64,000 nucleotides of DNA from SAR324 cluster bacterium (GTDB lineage Bacteria > SAR324 > NAC60-12): positions 12,646 through 76,645 of the forward strand of contig JADGAV010000014.1 in the NCBI GenBank assembly GCA_015231825.1, written 5' to 3'. Positions 24,748 through 33,268 of this stretch are shown piece after piece. A program made the position numbers and the translations under genes. The notes under the pieces were generated by a model, which ran no database searches, had not been told where the DNA came from, and was given only the letters and a program-made list of their open reading frames with translations. The first letter of the stretch is position 1. Every line of letters starts with the position of its first letter.

Positions 24748-25662
24748 ATGAAAATTGGAATTTTGTCGAGAAACTCTAAACTGTATTCTACCAGACGATT
24801 GGTAGAAGCCGCAGAAAAGAAAGGGCACGAGGTCAAAGTCGTCGATGTTTTGAAGTGCTACATGAATGTCACCTCGAATCAACCCACTGTGTTTTATATG
24901 AACAAGGGAGTCTCAGAGAAATTGCTGTTTGACGCAGTGATTCCCCGTATCGGAGCTTCGGTGACAGAATACGGGACGGCAGTTTTGCGTCAGTTCGAAG
25001 TGGGGGAAGTTTATTCAGTCAACGAATCAGTCGCGATTTCACGGTCGAGAGACAAGTTGAGAGCACACCAATTGCTGGCAAGAAAGGGTGTGGGCATGCC
25101 AATCACGGCCTACGCGCATTCCGCAAAGGCCACCGATGATTTGATCAACTTTGTGGGTGGGGCTCCTTTGATCGTCAAGGTAATGCAGAGTACCCAAGGC
25201 AAAGGCGTGTTGTTGGCAGAAACTAAAAAAGCAGCCGAGAGCTTAATTAATGCATTCCGCGATCTGGATACGAATTTTCTGGTCCAGGAGTTTGTCAAAG
25301 AATCGCAAGGGGCCGATATTCGCTGTTTTGTGGTGGGAGATAAAGTGTTGACTGCGATGCAGCGCTCTGCCGCTCCTGGTGAATTCCGTTCTAATCTTCA
25401 CCGTGGAGGAACAGCGACCGTTGTCCGTCTCAAACCTGATGAGAGAGCCCTTGCTGTGAGGGCCGCCAGGGTTATGGGGCTGGATGTTGCCGGAGTGGAT
25501 ATTATTCGCTCCGCACACGGACCCCTGGTGCTGGAAGTCAATTCTTCTCCGGGTTTGGAAGGGATTGAAACGGCCACAGGGAAAGACATCGCAGGGGCTA
25601 TCATCTCCTTTATTGAAAAGGACTCAAAAAAAGGTCCAAACCGCGTCAAAGGAAAAGGATAG
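24748..25662 (+). CDS. rimK: RimK-family alpha-L-glutamate ligase
   Basis: RimK adds glutamate residues to the C-terminus of ribosomal protein S6 and can make poly-glutamate, using ATP. The 304-residue product starts at ATG 24748 (AGGAG five bases upstream). It aligns along its whole length with E. coli RimK (300 residues): [16 protein letters not shown] at the start, [11 protein letters not shown], the [11 protein letters not shown] segment, the ATP-grasp core [28 protein letters not shown] and the metal site [16 protein letters not shown] Lys-rich tail of about 15 residues is extra. It sits about 1.7 kb after the methyltransferase-ATP-grasp gene and carries the same promoter design, so both are probably made together. 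A second RimK is at 45018-45923. Confidence 0.92.
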   Translation: MKIGILSRNSKLYSTRRLVEAAEKKGHEVKVVDVLKCYMNVTSNQPTVFYMNKGVSEKLLFDAVIPRIGASVTEYGTAVLRQFEVGEVYSVNESVAISRSRDKLRAHQLLARKGVGMPITAYAHSAKATDDLINFVGGAPLIVKVMQSTQGKGVLLAETKKAAESLINAFRDLDTNFLVQEFVKESQGADIRCFVVGDKVLTAMQRSAAPGEFRSNLHRGGTATVVRLKPDERALAVRAARVMGLDVAGVDIIRSAHGPLVLEVNSSPGLEGIETATGKDIAGAIISFIEKDSKKGPNRVKGKG

Positions 25663-25753
25663 CAGAGAACGACCGTTTTTGATAAATCTTCTCTTCAATT
25701 TGCCCGGATTTTTAGTTCGTTACTAAAAAGTGTTTTGCAGAAATGCAGCAGCG

Positions 25754-25784
25754 GGTTTTTGTGAAGACTGAAGCACAAAAAACC
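25754..25784 (+). terminator. hairpin after rimK
   Basis: GGTTTTTGTG (25754-25763) pairs with CACAAAAAACC (25774-25784), with one bulged A and a 10-base loop. ATCATTTT follows. It lies about 90 bp after the rimK stop and just before the lipoprotein gene. A plausible weak terminator. Confidence 0.4.
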
Positions 25785-25808
25785 ATCATTTTAAAATTGG
25801 GATTTTAA

Positions 25809-26525
25809 GTGGATATGGCATTGATCCTAAAATTAGCAAACCCGGTTCGCAAATCCTTCTTCGTGCTGCAATGGGGAGTCATAACCGCTTGTCTGATGAT
25901 GCTGGCTTCCTGCAGCGAAATTTCCTCAGGATCCTATTGGAAAGATCAGCACAGGCAATGTGTCGACCAGCAGCAACGGCTTAAAAAGACATCGCGAGCC
26001 GTCGAAGCTTATTGTATGCAATGGAATTCTCCGTTGCAGCGGGCGCACTGGCTTGAATCCAATCAGGGTGATCCAATCCTGATTGTGGAAAACTATCTCA
26101 AACATCTCCAACAGTTTCCAGAATCGGATGAGGCTAAAGTCATGTTGGCCAAAGCTCGTGCGAACTTTGTCGACCAATTTGTAAAAGAAATGGATCGCGC
26201 AATTGAGCAGAACCGGAATGAACAGATCTGGAAATTAGCAAAAGATTTTCAGCATATAGAAAATTTGCTCACAGACTATGCGCCTGTCCCGGAAATGCTG
26301 AGTCACTATATCCGTGATACTCCTGAAATCAGCCGGGCTCTTCAGATTACAGAAAATGAAATCAATACGGATGTGGAAGTCTTCGAGAAAGAAGAAGCGG
26401 CCAGTTTAAGCCAGGAAAAAGGAAGGTTCTCCAAAGGCTTTCGCGCTGTACTCGTAGTGTTTTGCCGCAACGATCTTCTGGTCTGCGAAGCGCGATACCG
26501 CTCCTACCAGGGATTTGAAGAATAA
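25809..26525 (+). CDS. predicted lipoprotein of unknown function
   Basis: The frame starts at GTG 25809, or ATG 25815 two codons later. The 238-residue product has a hydrophobic segment (FVLQWGVITACLMMLASC) ending in a lipobox (LASC), so Cys35 is probably lipidated. The mature part is helical and charged, with QQQRLKKTSRAVEAYCMQW and repeated helices resembling TPR-like or tether domains (DPILIVENYLKHLQQFPESDEAKVMLAKAR). The last 25 residues change character (VLVVFCRNDLLVCEARYRS), which may reflect a frameshift or a real basic tail. It converges with the poly-C gene 18 bp downstream. Function unknown. Confidence 0.6.
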   Translation: MDMALILKLANPVRKSFFVLQWGVITACLMMLASCSEISSGSYWKDQHRQCVDQQQRLKKTSRAVEAYCMQWNSPLQRAHWLESNQGDPILIVENYLKHLQQFPESDEAKVMLAKARANFVDQFVKEMDRAIEQNRNEQIWKLAKDFQHIENLLTDYAPVPEMLSHYIRDTPEISRALQITENEINTDVEVFEKEEAASLSQEKGRFSKGFRAVLVVFCRNDLLVCEARYRSYQGFEE

Positions 26526-26542
26526 TTCCGCATCTGCGGTCC

Positions 26543-26989
26543 TTAGCCCTGCTTCATCAGAACATCCATAATTTTTGGCAGCAGCTCTTCGACATCCGGT
26601 GATGGGTGGGCATCGCGCAGTGATTTTTCGGCTTTACGAAAGGCCTTGTAGATCCATGCTTCAGGCAGTTCAATCGCTAAACTGTTGTGAGCAAATTGAA
26701 AAAAATCATAAACCAGGTCTGCAAATTCTATCAGGATGGTGGATTCCTCGGATGCATTCGGAGAATTTCCGATTTTTTTGACCGCATCATTGTAGGCGCG
26801 ATAGGTCGAATTGAAAGCCGTTTGGATAGTCTTGATGATTTCCGGGGCGGATTCCCCGTTCTTGTGTCGTTGAATCAGCAAAATCAGTTGGGTCCGCTTC
26901 AGACGTCCTGCAAAAAAGTCGGGGATGGGATGATTGCTGTCAAGATTTCGCAGATGTTCGATATAAGACAAAGCTTCATTGTGGAGCAA
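26543..26989 (-). CDS. 3' part of a gene split by a poly-C frameshift
   Basis: The 148-residue frame is the direct continuation of the 26976-27821 gene in another phase. Reading through the 12-C tract with one C fewer joins them into one protein of about 425 residues. The start of this fragment (at or near 26989) has no ribosome-binding site, which supports a split gene rather than a separate one. The content is helical (LIQRHKNGESAPEIIKTIQTAFNSTYRAYNDAVKKIG). No family recognised. It may be produced only in cells whose tract length restores the frame, or the split may be a sequencing error. Confidence 0.5.
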   Translation of the reverse strand: MLHNEALSYIEHLRNLDSNHPIPDFFAGRLKRTQLILLIQRHKNGESAPEIIKTIQTAFNSTYRAYNDAVKKIGNSPNASEESTILIEFADLVYDFFQFAHNSLAIELPEAWIYKAFRKAEKSLRDAHPSPDVEELLPKIMDVLMKQG

Positions 26990-27821
26990 AGGGAGAAAGC
27001 CTGTTGCCGACAGCAGGGGATAAGCTTTTTTGAAGAGTTCTGTTTTTTCTTTCGGTTTGGGGGGGGGGGGTTCTCAGCAACAATTGATTGATTTCTTCCA
27101 GCGACATGCTGATCGGCAGCGAGGTCGTCAGATTCTTTATTCCTCGATTCGTAAAGCTTTTATAAAATTGCAGAAGCTCTTTGTTTTGTTTTACTTTATT
27201 TAAGCTTTTTATCAATTCGACCCGTTGTTTTCTGAATACATCGTCCAGATCGGGTTGTTCCAGGAATTTTTCTAATTTTACTTCCATTTTTTTGCACAGG
27301 GCCAGGTGTTTGACAAAGTATGATTCCTGTGCCCAAAGTACGATTCTCAAACCCACGTTGCTCAACTCCCCAAAGCAGCAGGCAACCGTTGCCTGCAAGA
27401 ACAGGTCTCGGTAGACTTCGAGTGGGAATTCTCGCCCGGATAAACCAAGATAGGAAACCAGTTCCAGGCGGTTCATCATGTCGGTTGGTTCGGCCTCAAT
27501 TTTTTCCAGCAGGCTTTGCGCTTTTTTGGATGGATGAAGGTCGACCAGGTCCTCGCCCGTGACGTCTTCATATTCCTCATCACTCGTGAACAGATTGATG
27601 ATACGTTCAAAACTGCTGCGGCTTTCAAATTCAAGGATTTCCTGTTTGCGATGTTTAATTTCCTGGTGCCAGTGCTCAATCATTCCAGGAATATGTCCCG
27701 TGCTGAAGGCATCAATCTTCACATTGCCGATCCCATCCTCCGGGGCGGTTGAATCAAATGTTTGTTTCGAATTTTGATCGAAAAAACTGAGACTTCCGGG
27801 TATTTTCTGTTCTTCACTCAT
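26976..27821 (-). CDS. 5' part of poly-C-interrupted gene, unknown function
   Basis: The 281-residue frame starts at ATG 27821, upstream of the zinc-ribbon gene and divergent from it. It is hydrophilic and helical, with no signal peptide or membrane segment. DEEYEDVTGEDLVDLHPSKKAQSLLEKIEAEPTDMMNRLELVSYLGLSGREFPLEVYRDLFLQA looks like a helical repeat domain. After LLLRTPPP the 12-C run sends the reading into QTERKNRTLQKSLS and a stop near 26976. With 11 Cs it continues as PPPKPKEKTELFKK into the next fragment. The natural protein is therefore probably about 425 residues. No homologous family named. Confidence 0.6.
   Translation of the reverse strand: MSEEQKIPGSLSFFDQNSKQTFDSTAPEDGIGNVKIDAFSTGHIPGMIEHWHQEIKHRKQEILEFESRSSFERIINLFTSDEEYEDVTGEDLVDLHPSKKAQSLLEKIEAEPTDMMNRLELVSYLGLSGREFPLEVYRDLFLQATVACCFGELSNVGLRIVLWAQESYFVKHLALCKKMEVKLEKFLEQPDLDDVFRKQRVELIKSLNKVKQNKELLQFYKSFTNRGIKNLTTSLPISMSLEEINQLLLRTPPPQTERKNRTLQKSLSPAVGNRLSPFAPQ
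27059..27070. repeat. 12-base poly-G (poly-C on coding strand) tract
   Basis: Twelve Gs in a row sit inside an otherwise normal coding region. On the coding strand the run encodes Pro residues and decides the frame: 12 Cs truncate, while 11 or 14 Cs give the full-length protein. Tracts of this length slip readily during replication. Confidence 0.85.
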
Positions 27822-27937
27822 CGGGTTTTCTCTTGAGATTTATTTCAAACACAGAAATAATTGGCCCTTTATCCATAACGATTTTCCCGATGAAAAGCGA
27901 ATGGTTTTATACATTTTTTTTGAGCTACCCTGGATTT

Positions 27938-27950
27938 GGCATTGAATGCC
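27938..27950. promoter_or_regulatory. palindrome upstream of zinc-ribbon gene
   Basis: GGCATT-G-AATGCC is a perfect 6-1-6 inverted repeat in the divergent spacer between the poly-C gene and the zinc-ribbon gene. Possible regulator site. It resembles a -24 element (TTGGCATT) but the -12 GC is not at sigma-54 spacing. Confidence 0.35.
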
Positions 27951-28034
27951 GCACATTATTCGAATGATTTCACAAATCCGATTGAAATGTTCAAAAAGAA
28001 AAGAAATTTTTAACTCAATTTAAAATGGAGAATC

Positions 28035-28331
28035 ATGCCCGTTGACAAAGAAGATGAATATATTGCAAGAATGGAATATGAACGCCTTAGAAAAATTGAT
28101 GAAGAAAAACAGGAAAAACTGGCAGAAGAGGAAAAAAAGAAATTAAAGGAACTGCATCACATGAGATGTCCCAAGTGCGGAATGCATCTGGTCGCGATCG
28201 ATTACAAAGGCATCGAAGCAGATAAATGCAGTCATTGCGAAGGAATCTGGCTGGATGCCGGTGAACTGGAAAGCATCATTGGATTGGAACAGAGTGCTCT
28301 CAACAAATTTTTCAAAGTTTTTAAAAAGTAA
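28035..28331 (+). CDS. small zinc-ribbon protein (zf-TFIIB type)
   Basis: The 98-residue product has a highly charged helical N-terminus (about 5-40, mostly Glu, Lys and Arg). A TFIIB-like zinc ribbon follows with CPKC (Cys45, Cys48) and CSHC (Cys65, Cys68), then the family sequence GIWLDAGELE. The last 20 residues end in a basic patch. GGAG is seven bases before the ATG. The family is widespread but its biochemical role is unknown; nucleic acid or protein binding is likely. It stands alone, facing the CocE gene tail-to-tail. Confidence 0.82.
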   Translation: MPVDKEDEYIARMEYERLRKIDEEKQEKLAEEEKKKLKELHHMRCPKCGMHLVAIDYKGIEADKCSHCEGIWLDAGELESIIGLEQSALNKFFKVFKK

Positions 28332-28424
28332 GGAAGATTTGAGCTTTCGGATTAGGAAGAATCATTCAGTCGGATTTTTCATCAAAAGGAGGATGCTTGG
28401 GCAGTTGACCAGGAAAAGGGTTCA

Positions 28425-30461
28425 TCAAACCAATTTTCGAGGGATGGAACGGTCCCAGTTTTTTTCAAATACTTGCTTTTCTCCTTCGAAGGCTTCCAGT
28501 TTCGCTTGAATTTGAAAATTTTCTTTTGTTGAGGAAAGTTGAGTCTTTCCTTCAAGCCGGATTGACCACTGGTCTCGACGAAAGATTACGGTTTGTTCCA
28601 TTTCAAATTTGGCGGATAATGGACTTTGCTCCCCGATGCGGTAGCGTCTCAACAATTTGTATCCCAAATCAAGATTAGTTTCCGGGACATGAACCAGTGA
28701 CGCCCCGTCAAATTCTACTCCTTCATCAAAAAGTGTGTAGACCGTTTCTCCTGTGGTCAGATCCTGTTCAATCTTGCGATGAAAACGAGCAGGCTTCAAA
28801 TCGCTGTGATCGAGCGTGGGGCCTTGTTCCGGCTTTTCAAAAGGGTGCAGTTGTTCGTCTAATTCGTGAAGAGGCCGGACCGGTAGTTCAAGATGACTTT
28901 CTGCAGTAAATAGCTTGAGTTTGACAGCTTCGGGCGACGGCCAGGCAATTGGCCAGTAGCTTGTTGAAATGGCAATGCGAATGCTGTGTCCTTCTGGAAA
29001 TACATGTGCAATATCATTGAGCTTTACAGAAACAGCGTAACGTTTCCCCGGTTCAAGCGGTTCAGGAAATTCATGGCTGTTCCGATGGGTAAGATTTAAC
29101 ATTCCGTAGGAGACCCGGGCAATGGAACCATCCGGCGCGACATCGTTCAAACGAACGGCAACCAGGGCGTTGCTTTTATCCACTTCAAGCGTCAATTTTA
29201 CGATGGCTGCACCCAGTATTTCGATTGTTTCATTGAGAGGATCTGAGGTAAAACGCAGCGATTTTCCATCCTCAACACGTTGGTCGAGAGGCATTTCTCC
29301 TGCAGAGCCGATACCGCACCATTCCCCGGCAAACAAGCCGACGGTTTGTGGAGTACGTGACTGAACACTCCGGTCGGGGCCAGCCTTGTCTTTCAGCATC
29401 CGGGGATGAAAATACAGTGTTTTACTTTTAATTCGCGGCGACGGCCAGGTGTTTTCAGCGATCCAGCGACCGGGACGGTTTTGATAGAAAGACTGGGGCG
29501 GAACGCTCTCCTGCATCCAGACCCGGAACATCGGTTCTTCCATGATTTGGTTTTCTTTTCCTTTCAACCAGTGATCCCACCAGCGCAATGCTTCTTGAAG
29601 AAAACCGATAGCAGGGCCAGGAACGCCATTGTGAGGAAAAAGATGCGCCCAGGGCCCAATCAGACCCTTTCTCGGAACGTCCAAATGGGAAAGCAGCCGT
29701 GGAACGGCATTGGAGTAGCCATCAGACCAACCGCCGACAGCATAAACCGGACAGCGGATACGGCTGAAATCTTCGCAAACCGAACCGTGCTTCCAGAAAG
29801 CATCGCGCTGCTGGTGGCGCAGCCAGGTTTCATGGAATAAAGGAGTATTTTCCAGACGTTGCATCCACATCTCACGCCAGCGTTCTCCGACGATTTCAGG
29901 ATCGGGAGGCATGGCGTTGAACATCAAAAAAATAGAGCCCCAAGCCATGTTCTCATTTAAAAGACAACCTCCCATATAGTGGACATCGTCAGCATAGCGG
30001 TCATCGGTGGAACAAAGAGTGAGGATTGCTTTAAGCGCAGGGGGCTGAAGAGCGGCGACTTGAAGGGAATTGAACCCTCCCCATGAAATTCCGGTCATGC
30101 CGACCTTGCCATCGCACCAGGCTTGATCAGCAATCCATTGAATCGTTTCCACGATATCCTGGAGTTCCTGGGAAGTATATTCATCTAAAAGCAGTCCGTC
30201 AGAATCTCCCGAACCTCTTAAATCGATCCGGACCGAGGCATAACCGTGGCCGGCGTAGTAGCTGTGCATCGGCTCATCGCGGGAGCGAGTGAAATCCCGT
30301 TTGCGGTAAGGAAGCGCTTCTAAAATTGCAGGAACTGGTGATTGTTCGGCATCATCCGGCAGCCATATCCGGGCTGCGAGACGGCAACCGTCTCCCACAG
30401 GAATCCAGCAGTTCTCAATATTCCGTACATTGTACAGAAATTTCTCTTTAATTTCCGGCAT
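28425..30461 (-). CDS. CocE/NonD-family hydrolase (S15 peptidase-like)
   Basis: These alpha/beta hydrolases cleave esters (CocE cocaine esterase) or X-Pro dipeptides. The 678-residue product has the nucleophile elbow GISWGGFNS (about 125-133) and the S15 segments RIDLRGSGDSDG (about 78-89) and GGWSDGYSN. The LIGPWAHLFPHNG segment (His of the triad) follows, then a C-terminal jelly-roll domain that ends around 560. About 100 extra residues follow, with beta content, beyond the usual 550-600. There is no signal peptide. It is 11 bp downstream of the ATP-grasp-like gene on the same strand, so the two are an operon. Substrate unknown. Confidence 0.85.
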   Translation of the reverse strand: MPEIKEKFLYNVRNIENCWIPVGDGCRLAARIWLPDDAEQSPVPAILEALPYRKRDFTRSRDEPMHSYYAGHGYASVRIDLRGSGDSDGLLLDEYTSQELQDIVETIQWIADQAWCDGKVGMTGISWGGFNSLQVAALQPPALKAILTLCSTDDRYADDVHYMGGCLLNENMAWGSIFLMFNAMPPDPEIVGERWREMWMQRLENTPLFHETWLRHQQRDAFWKHGSVCEDFSRIRCPVYAVGGWSDGYSNAVPRLLSHLDVPRKGLIGPWAHLFPHNGVPGPAIGFLQEALRWWDHWLKGKENQIMEEPMFRVWMQESVPPQSFYQNRPGRWIAENTWPSPRIKSKTLYFHPRMLKDKAGPDRSVQSRTPQTVGLFAGEWCGIGSAGEMPLDQRVEDGKSLRFTSDPLNETIEILGAAIVKLTLEVDKSNALVAVRLNDVAPDGSIARVSYGMLNLTHRNSHEFPEPLEPGKRYAVSVKLNDIAHVFPEGHSIRIAISTSYWPIAWPSPEAVKLKLFTAESHLELPVRPLHELDEQLHPFEKPEQGPTLDHSDLKPARFHRKIEQDLTTGETVYTLFDEGVEFDGASLVHVPETNLDLGYKLLRRYRIGEQSPLSAKFEMEQTVIFRRDQWSIRLEGKTQLSSTKENFQIQAKLEAFEGEKQVFEKNWDRSIPRKLV

Positions 30462-30472
30462 AAAAATTCGTT

Positions 30473-31414
30473 TTACTGAGGCGCATCAACTTGGCTGGCT
30501 TTGAGATTCTGAGTTGACCAAAAATGCAGGGCGAGACGTTCGCGGGCTTTAAAACCTGCTTCCAGGTTCATGCAATTGACAATTGCCAGCCTGAATCCTC
30601 CGGGCGGCATTGCGTGAAGTTCGGGTTTTTTGTCCTGGTGAAAAGTGATTTGCACACTGGAAATTTCTGGGTCTTTCAGTAATTCGTCAATGAATTCCTG
30701 CTCGACAATGTTGTATTGCAGGCCGTGACCTCCAAAAAGAACAACACTGAATCCATCCCTGCGATTCCGGTCTGAAAAGTTCCATTGGCCATTGGAGTAG
30801 AGTTCAACAAGGGCATCGAGCCATCCGCTCCCGTAAAGATCCGGCCATTGGTCGCTGAAACGGAGATGAGTTTCGATTATTCTATTGTCAATCGTTTCCA
30901 GATTGATCATCCCGGTGAATCCTTTGAGGTGCCGGCGAATCCAGTCACCGCAGTACTGTTCAATGTCAGGTCTGGCTTCCGCTTCAATGATCCAATAATC
31001 GAACATTCCTCCTTCAAGCGGTTTCCCTTTGACGTGCCTCCACCACATTGCTTCGTTGTCGACGACAGCAACATCGGAACTGATATGTTCTCCACTCAGG
31101 AGAGGCATCCAGAAATGTCCCGGTTCCAGTCCCTTTGAGTAGTCCTCGCGGGTTTGAAAAACCAGGCTTCCCGAACCCATCCCGCGTAAATTGTAAATTG
31201 GTTTGCTGAAGACCGGAAACTTCCTGGGAGGCACGCCATGCGGTCCGCATTCAAATCCCTGGCTTTCGGCAATCAGCAATTTATTGTAGACCCAGCGATA
31301 TTTGCTGAAAAGTTCGTAAGCATCACCGTCGTCTGTAGGAACTGCCACGTCCTCAGGGCAGGAAACTTTTGAAAAAAACTGCATTCGCCAGGGATCATTT
31401 TCGATAATCGGCAT
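30473..31414 (-). CDS. ATP-grasp-like protein paired with CocE hydrolase
   Basis: The start is placed at ATG 31414 (GAAGG eight bases upstream); a longer frame reaches 31504 without such support. The product of about 313 residues shows a divergent ATP-grasp pattern. FSKPIYNLRGMGSGSLVF resembles the KP--G-GS ATP loop. WIIEAEARPDIEQY falls where the adenine-contact strand would be. GFTGMINLETIDNRIIETHLRFSDQW corresponds to the Mg2+-binding G--N-E----IIE-N-R. No substrate domain is recognisable. It lies in an operon with a hydrolase, again pairing a ligase-like protein with an amide/ester-cleaving enzyme. Enzymatic activity is inferred from motif resemblance only. Confidence 0.6.
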   Translation of the reverse strand: MPIIENDPWRMQFFSKVSCPEDVAVPTDDGDAYELFSKYRWVYNKLLIAESQGFECGPHGVPPRKFPVFSKPIYNLRGMGSGSLVFQTREDYSKGLEPGHFWMPLLSGEHISSDVAVVDNEAMWWRHVKGKPLEGGMFDYWIIEAEARPDIEQYCGDWIRRHLKGFTGMINLETIDNRIIETHLRFSDQWPDLYGSGWLDALVELYSNGQWNFSDRNRRDGFSVVLFGGHGLQYNIVEQEFIDELLKDPEISSVQITFHQDKKPELHAMPPGGFRLAIVNCMNLEAGFKARERLALHFWSTQNLKASQVDAPQ

Positions 31415-31475
31415 TAACGCGACCTTCAGGAATTTTAAACGGTTCTGTTTTTCATAAAATAGAAAAATTCGCCCA

Positions 31476-31504
31476 ACTATCATCAAATCGCGGTCTTTAG
31501 TCAA
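31476..31504 (-). promoter_or_regulatory. possible sigma-70 promoter of ATP-grasp/CocE operon
   Basis: On the minus strand TTGACT and GATAGT are 17 bp apart, upstream of the ATG at 31414. The -35 is good and the -10 is moderate. No upstream operator of the sigma-54 set is present. Confidence 0.35.
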
Positions 31505-31718
31505 GGAAAATCAAAGTTCCATTGAGTGTGACAGGTGTTCGAAACTGAATCTCAAAATGGCGAAACGTCGGGATAGAAAAACAAAACACGGATATAATAA
31601 TTTTACTCAAATTGACGATGTGTTAGTATCAGGCTTTGAAAAAAAATGTCAGTAAAGATAATTTTTTTGGGTAGCATTTCCTCAAATCTCATTTTCCACA
31701 AGAAGGAAGGTATTCAGC

Positions 31719-32429
31719 ATGTATGGTACTTACGATATCCCCTGTAAATTAGCCTGGGATGCGCTCACAATCGAGATCACTTCCCTGAGTGACAAGTTGT
31801 TTCATTATCGCCGGGAAGGGGCGGGTCAATCAATAGAGAAAGAACTGATCAGCGGCAATTGCAAGCTGAAGATCAGCCCGGTTGAACCTCTCAGTACTCC
31901 TAAATTTATAACTCCCTATCTGCTCATCGAATTTTCGACTCCTGTTTTGATCGCACCTCGAATGGGGCAGGAACTCTTTCTAACCTGCCCGCTGGATCTG
32001 GGAATTCATTTGTCAACTGGAGCCAATTTTCAATTGATTGATATTTTCACATTGACGTCTTCGAAATACACCCTATATGGGGACCCCAGCAACGGGATAC
32101 TTTGCAAATACTGGAAAAGTAATGTCTTTAATGCGTCCCCCGATGTTCAAATCTATCAGGAAGCAGTTCTTAATCTAAGGATATCCAATGAAGACACTGA
32201 ATGGATGGAAGTTCGGCAGGTCGTTTTGAATGCTTATGGAATGAAGATTTTCTATAAAGATGATCACGTCCAATTGAATGCTGTGATGGAAATCGGAGCA
32301 GGGGGAATTGCTGAGACCGATTTTGAAAATGATTTGCCAAATGAAGGTCTAAAAAAATCGGTAGAAATTTTTTACAAGAAAAAGCTCAGCTTGGCCTCAA
32401 AAAACTTTATCATGGAGCAAGGCTTATGA
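31719..32429 (+). CDS. DUF432 protein
   Basis: The 236-residue product matches DUF432, a family known mainly from archaea and some bacteria and often encoded beside MscS channels. The opening MYGTYDIPCKLAWD, the PLSTPKFITPYLLIEFSTPVLIAPR strand pair (about 56-80) and the YTLYGDPSNGILCKYWKS segment (about 118-135) are characteristic. It is all-beta with no membrane segment. GAAGGAAG precedes the ATG. It overlaps the next gene, an MscS channel, by 4 bp, so both are translated together. A cytoplasmic channel partner or regulator is the likely role, by association only. Confidence 0.75.
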   Translation: MYGTYDIPCKLAWDALTIEITSLSDKLFHYRREGAGQSIEKELISGNCKLKISPVEPLSTPKFITPYLLIEFSTPVLIAPRMGQELFLTCPLDLGIHLSTGANFQLIDIFTLTSSKYTLYGDPSNGILCKYWKSNVFNASPDVQIYQEAVLNLRISNEDTEWMEVRQVVLNAYGMKIFYKDDHVQLNAVMEIGAGGIAETDFENDLPNEGLKKSVEIFYKKKLSLASKNFIMEQGL

Positions 32430-33268
32430 ACCTGATGACGAAAACCCTTTATGGAGATGTGACGTTAATTGATCTGTCGGTTGCTGCGTTGCTGATTCTG
32501 TTCGGCATACTTTTTTCCAAGATTTTGTCCATTTATGTCAGGCGTTTTCTCAAGGAAAAAATTGCCAAAGAGCACGTAGAAGTCATTGTTCGTGTGGTAT
32601 TTTACGCTATTTTGGGGATTTCCCTGTTGATCTCCCTCCCATTTTTAGGAATCAAGCTTTCGGGATTCTTGGTAACCGGAGGTGTGGTGGGAATTGCCAT
32701 CGGCTTTGCCAGTCAAAATATTGTCAGTAATCTGATTTCAGGAATTTTTTTAATCATTGAACGTCCTATCAAAATTGGAAATTCGGTCAGCATTGATGGC
32801 ACGACAGGGGTTGTGGAAGATATTCACATCATGTCGACAACCCTGCGCACTTTTGAAGGGCTTTTTATTCGTATCCCCAATCAGAAGGTATTTACCTCAA
32901 ACATCATTAACTACGTTTCCAATCCCGTTCGCCGCTTTGAATACGTCATCGGAATACGCTACAGCGATGATGCCAATCGGGCAATAGAATTGATTCACGA
33001 ATTAGTTGATGCCCAAGCTTTTGCCTTGAAAAAACCGGAACCACTCGTTTTTGTCGATCAGTTGGGAGACAATTCGGTCAACCTGATGGTACGTATCTGG
33101 GCCCCTCACACGGAATGGTACGCGTTGAAAATGGAGATGTTGTGGAAAATAAAATCTCGTCTGGAAGAAGAAGGCATTGAAATTCCCTTTCCTCAAAGGG
33201 TGCTCTGGCAGGGAAAGGAAGGAACTGATAAATCAGCTTTGCCATTCGAAAACCCGATATTGCCATGA
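32426..33268 (+). CDS. MscS-family channel coupled to DUF432
   Basis: The 280-residue product is a compact MscS. Three membrane segments (about 14-32, 52-75 and 82-100) are followed by the pore helix LVTGGVVGIAIGFASQNIVSNLISGIFLIIERPIKIGNSV. The beta domain (GVVEDIHIMSTTLRTFEGLFIRIPNQKVFTSNIINY) and a full cytoplasmic domain follow, ending IPFPQR-LW. It retains the Gly/Ala packing of the E. coli MscS pore helix, so normal tension gating is expected. The start overlaps the DUF432 stop (ATGA). It is among the most conventional of the six MscS paralogues here, together with the one at 51588. Confidence 0.9.
   Translation: MNLMTKTLYGDVTLIDLSVAALLILFGILFSKILSIYVRRFLKEKIAKEHVEVIVRVVFYAILGISLLISLPFLGIKLSGFLVTGGVVGIAIGFASQNIVSNLISGIFLIIERPIKIGNSVSIDGTTGVVEDIHIMSTTLRTFEGLFIRIPNQKVFTSNIINYVSNPVRRFEYVIGIRYSDDANRAIELIHELVDAQAFALKKPEPLVFVDQLGDNSVNLMVRIWAPHTEWYALKMEMLWKIKSRLEEEGIEIPFPQRVLWQGKEGTDKSALPFENPILP

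Noticed and set aside
27930-27950. TTGGCATT element as a sigma-54 promoter for the zinc-ribbon gene
   Set aside because: The GC dinucleotide needed at -12 is not at the right distance; the sequence is better read as a GGCATTGAATGCC palindrome.
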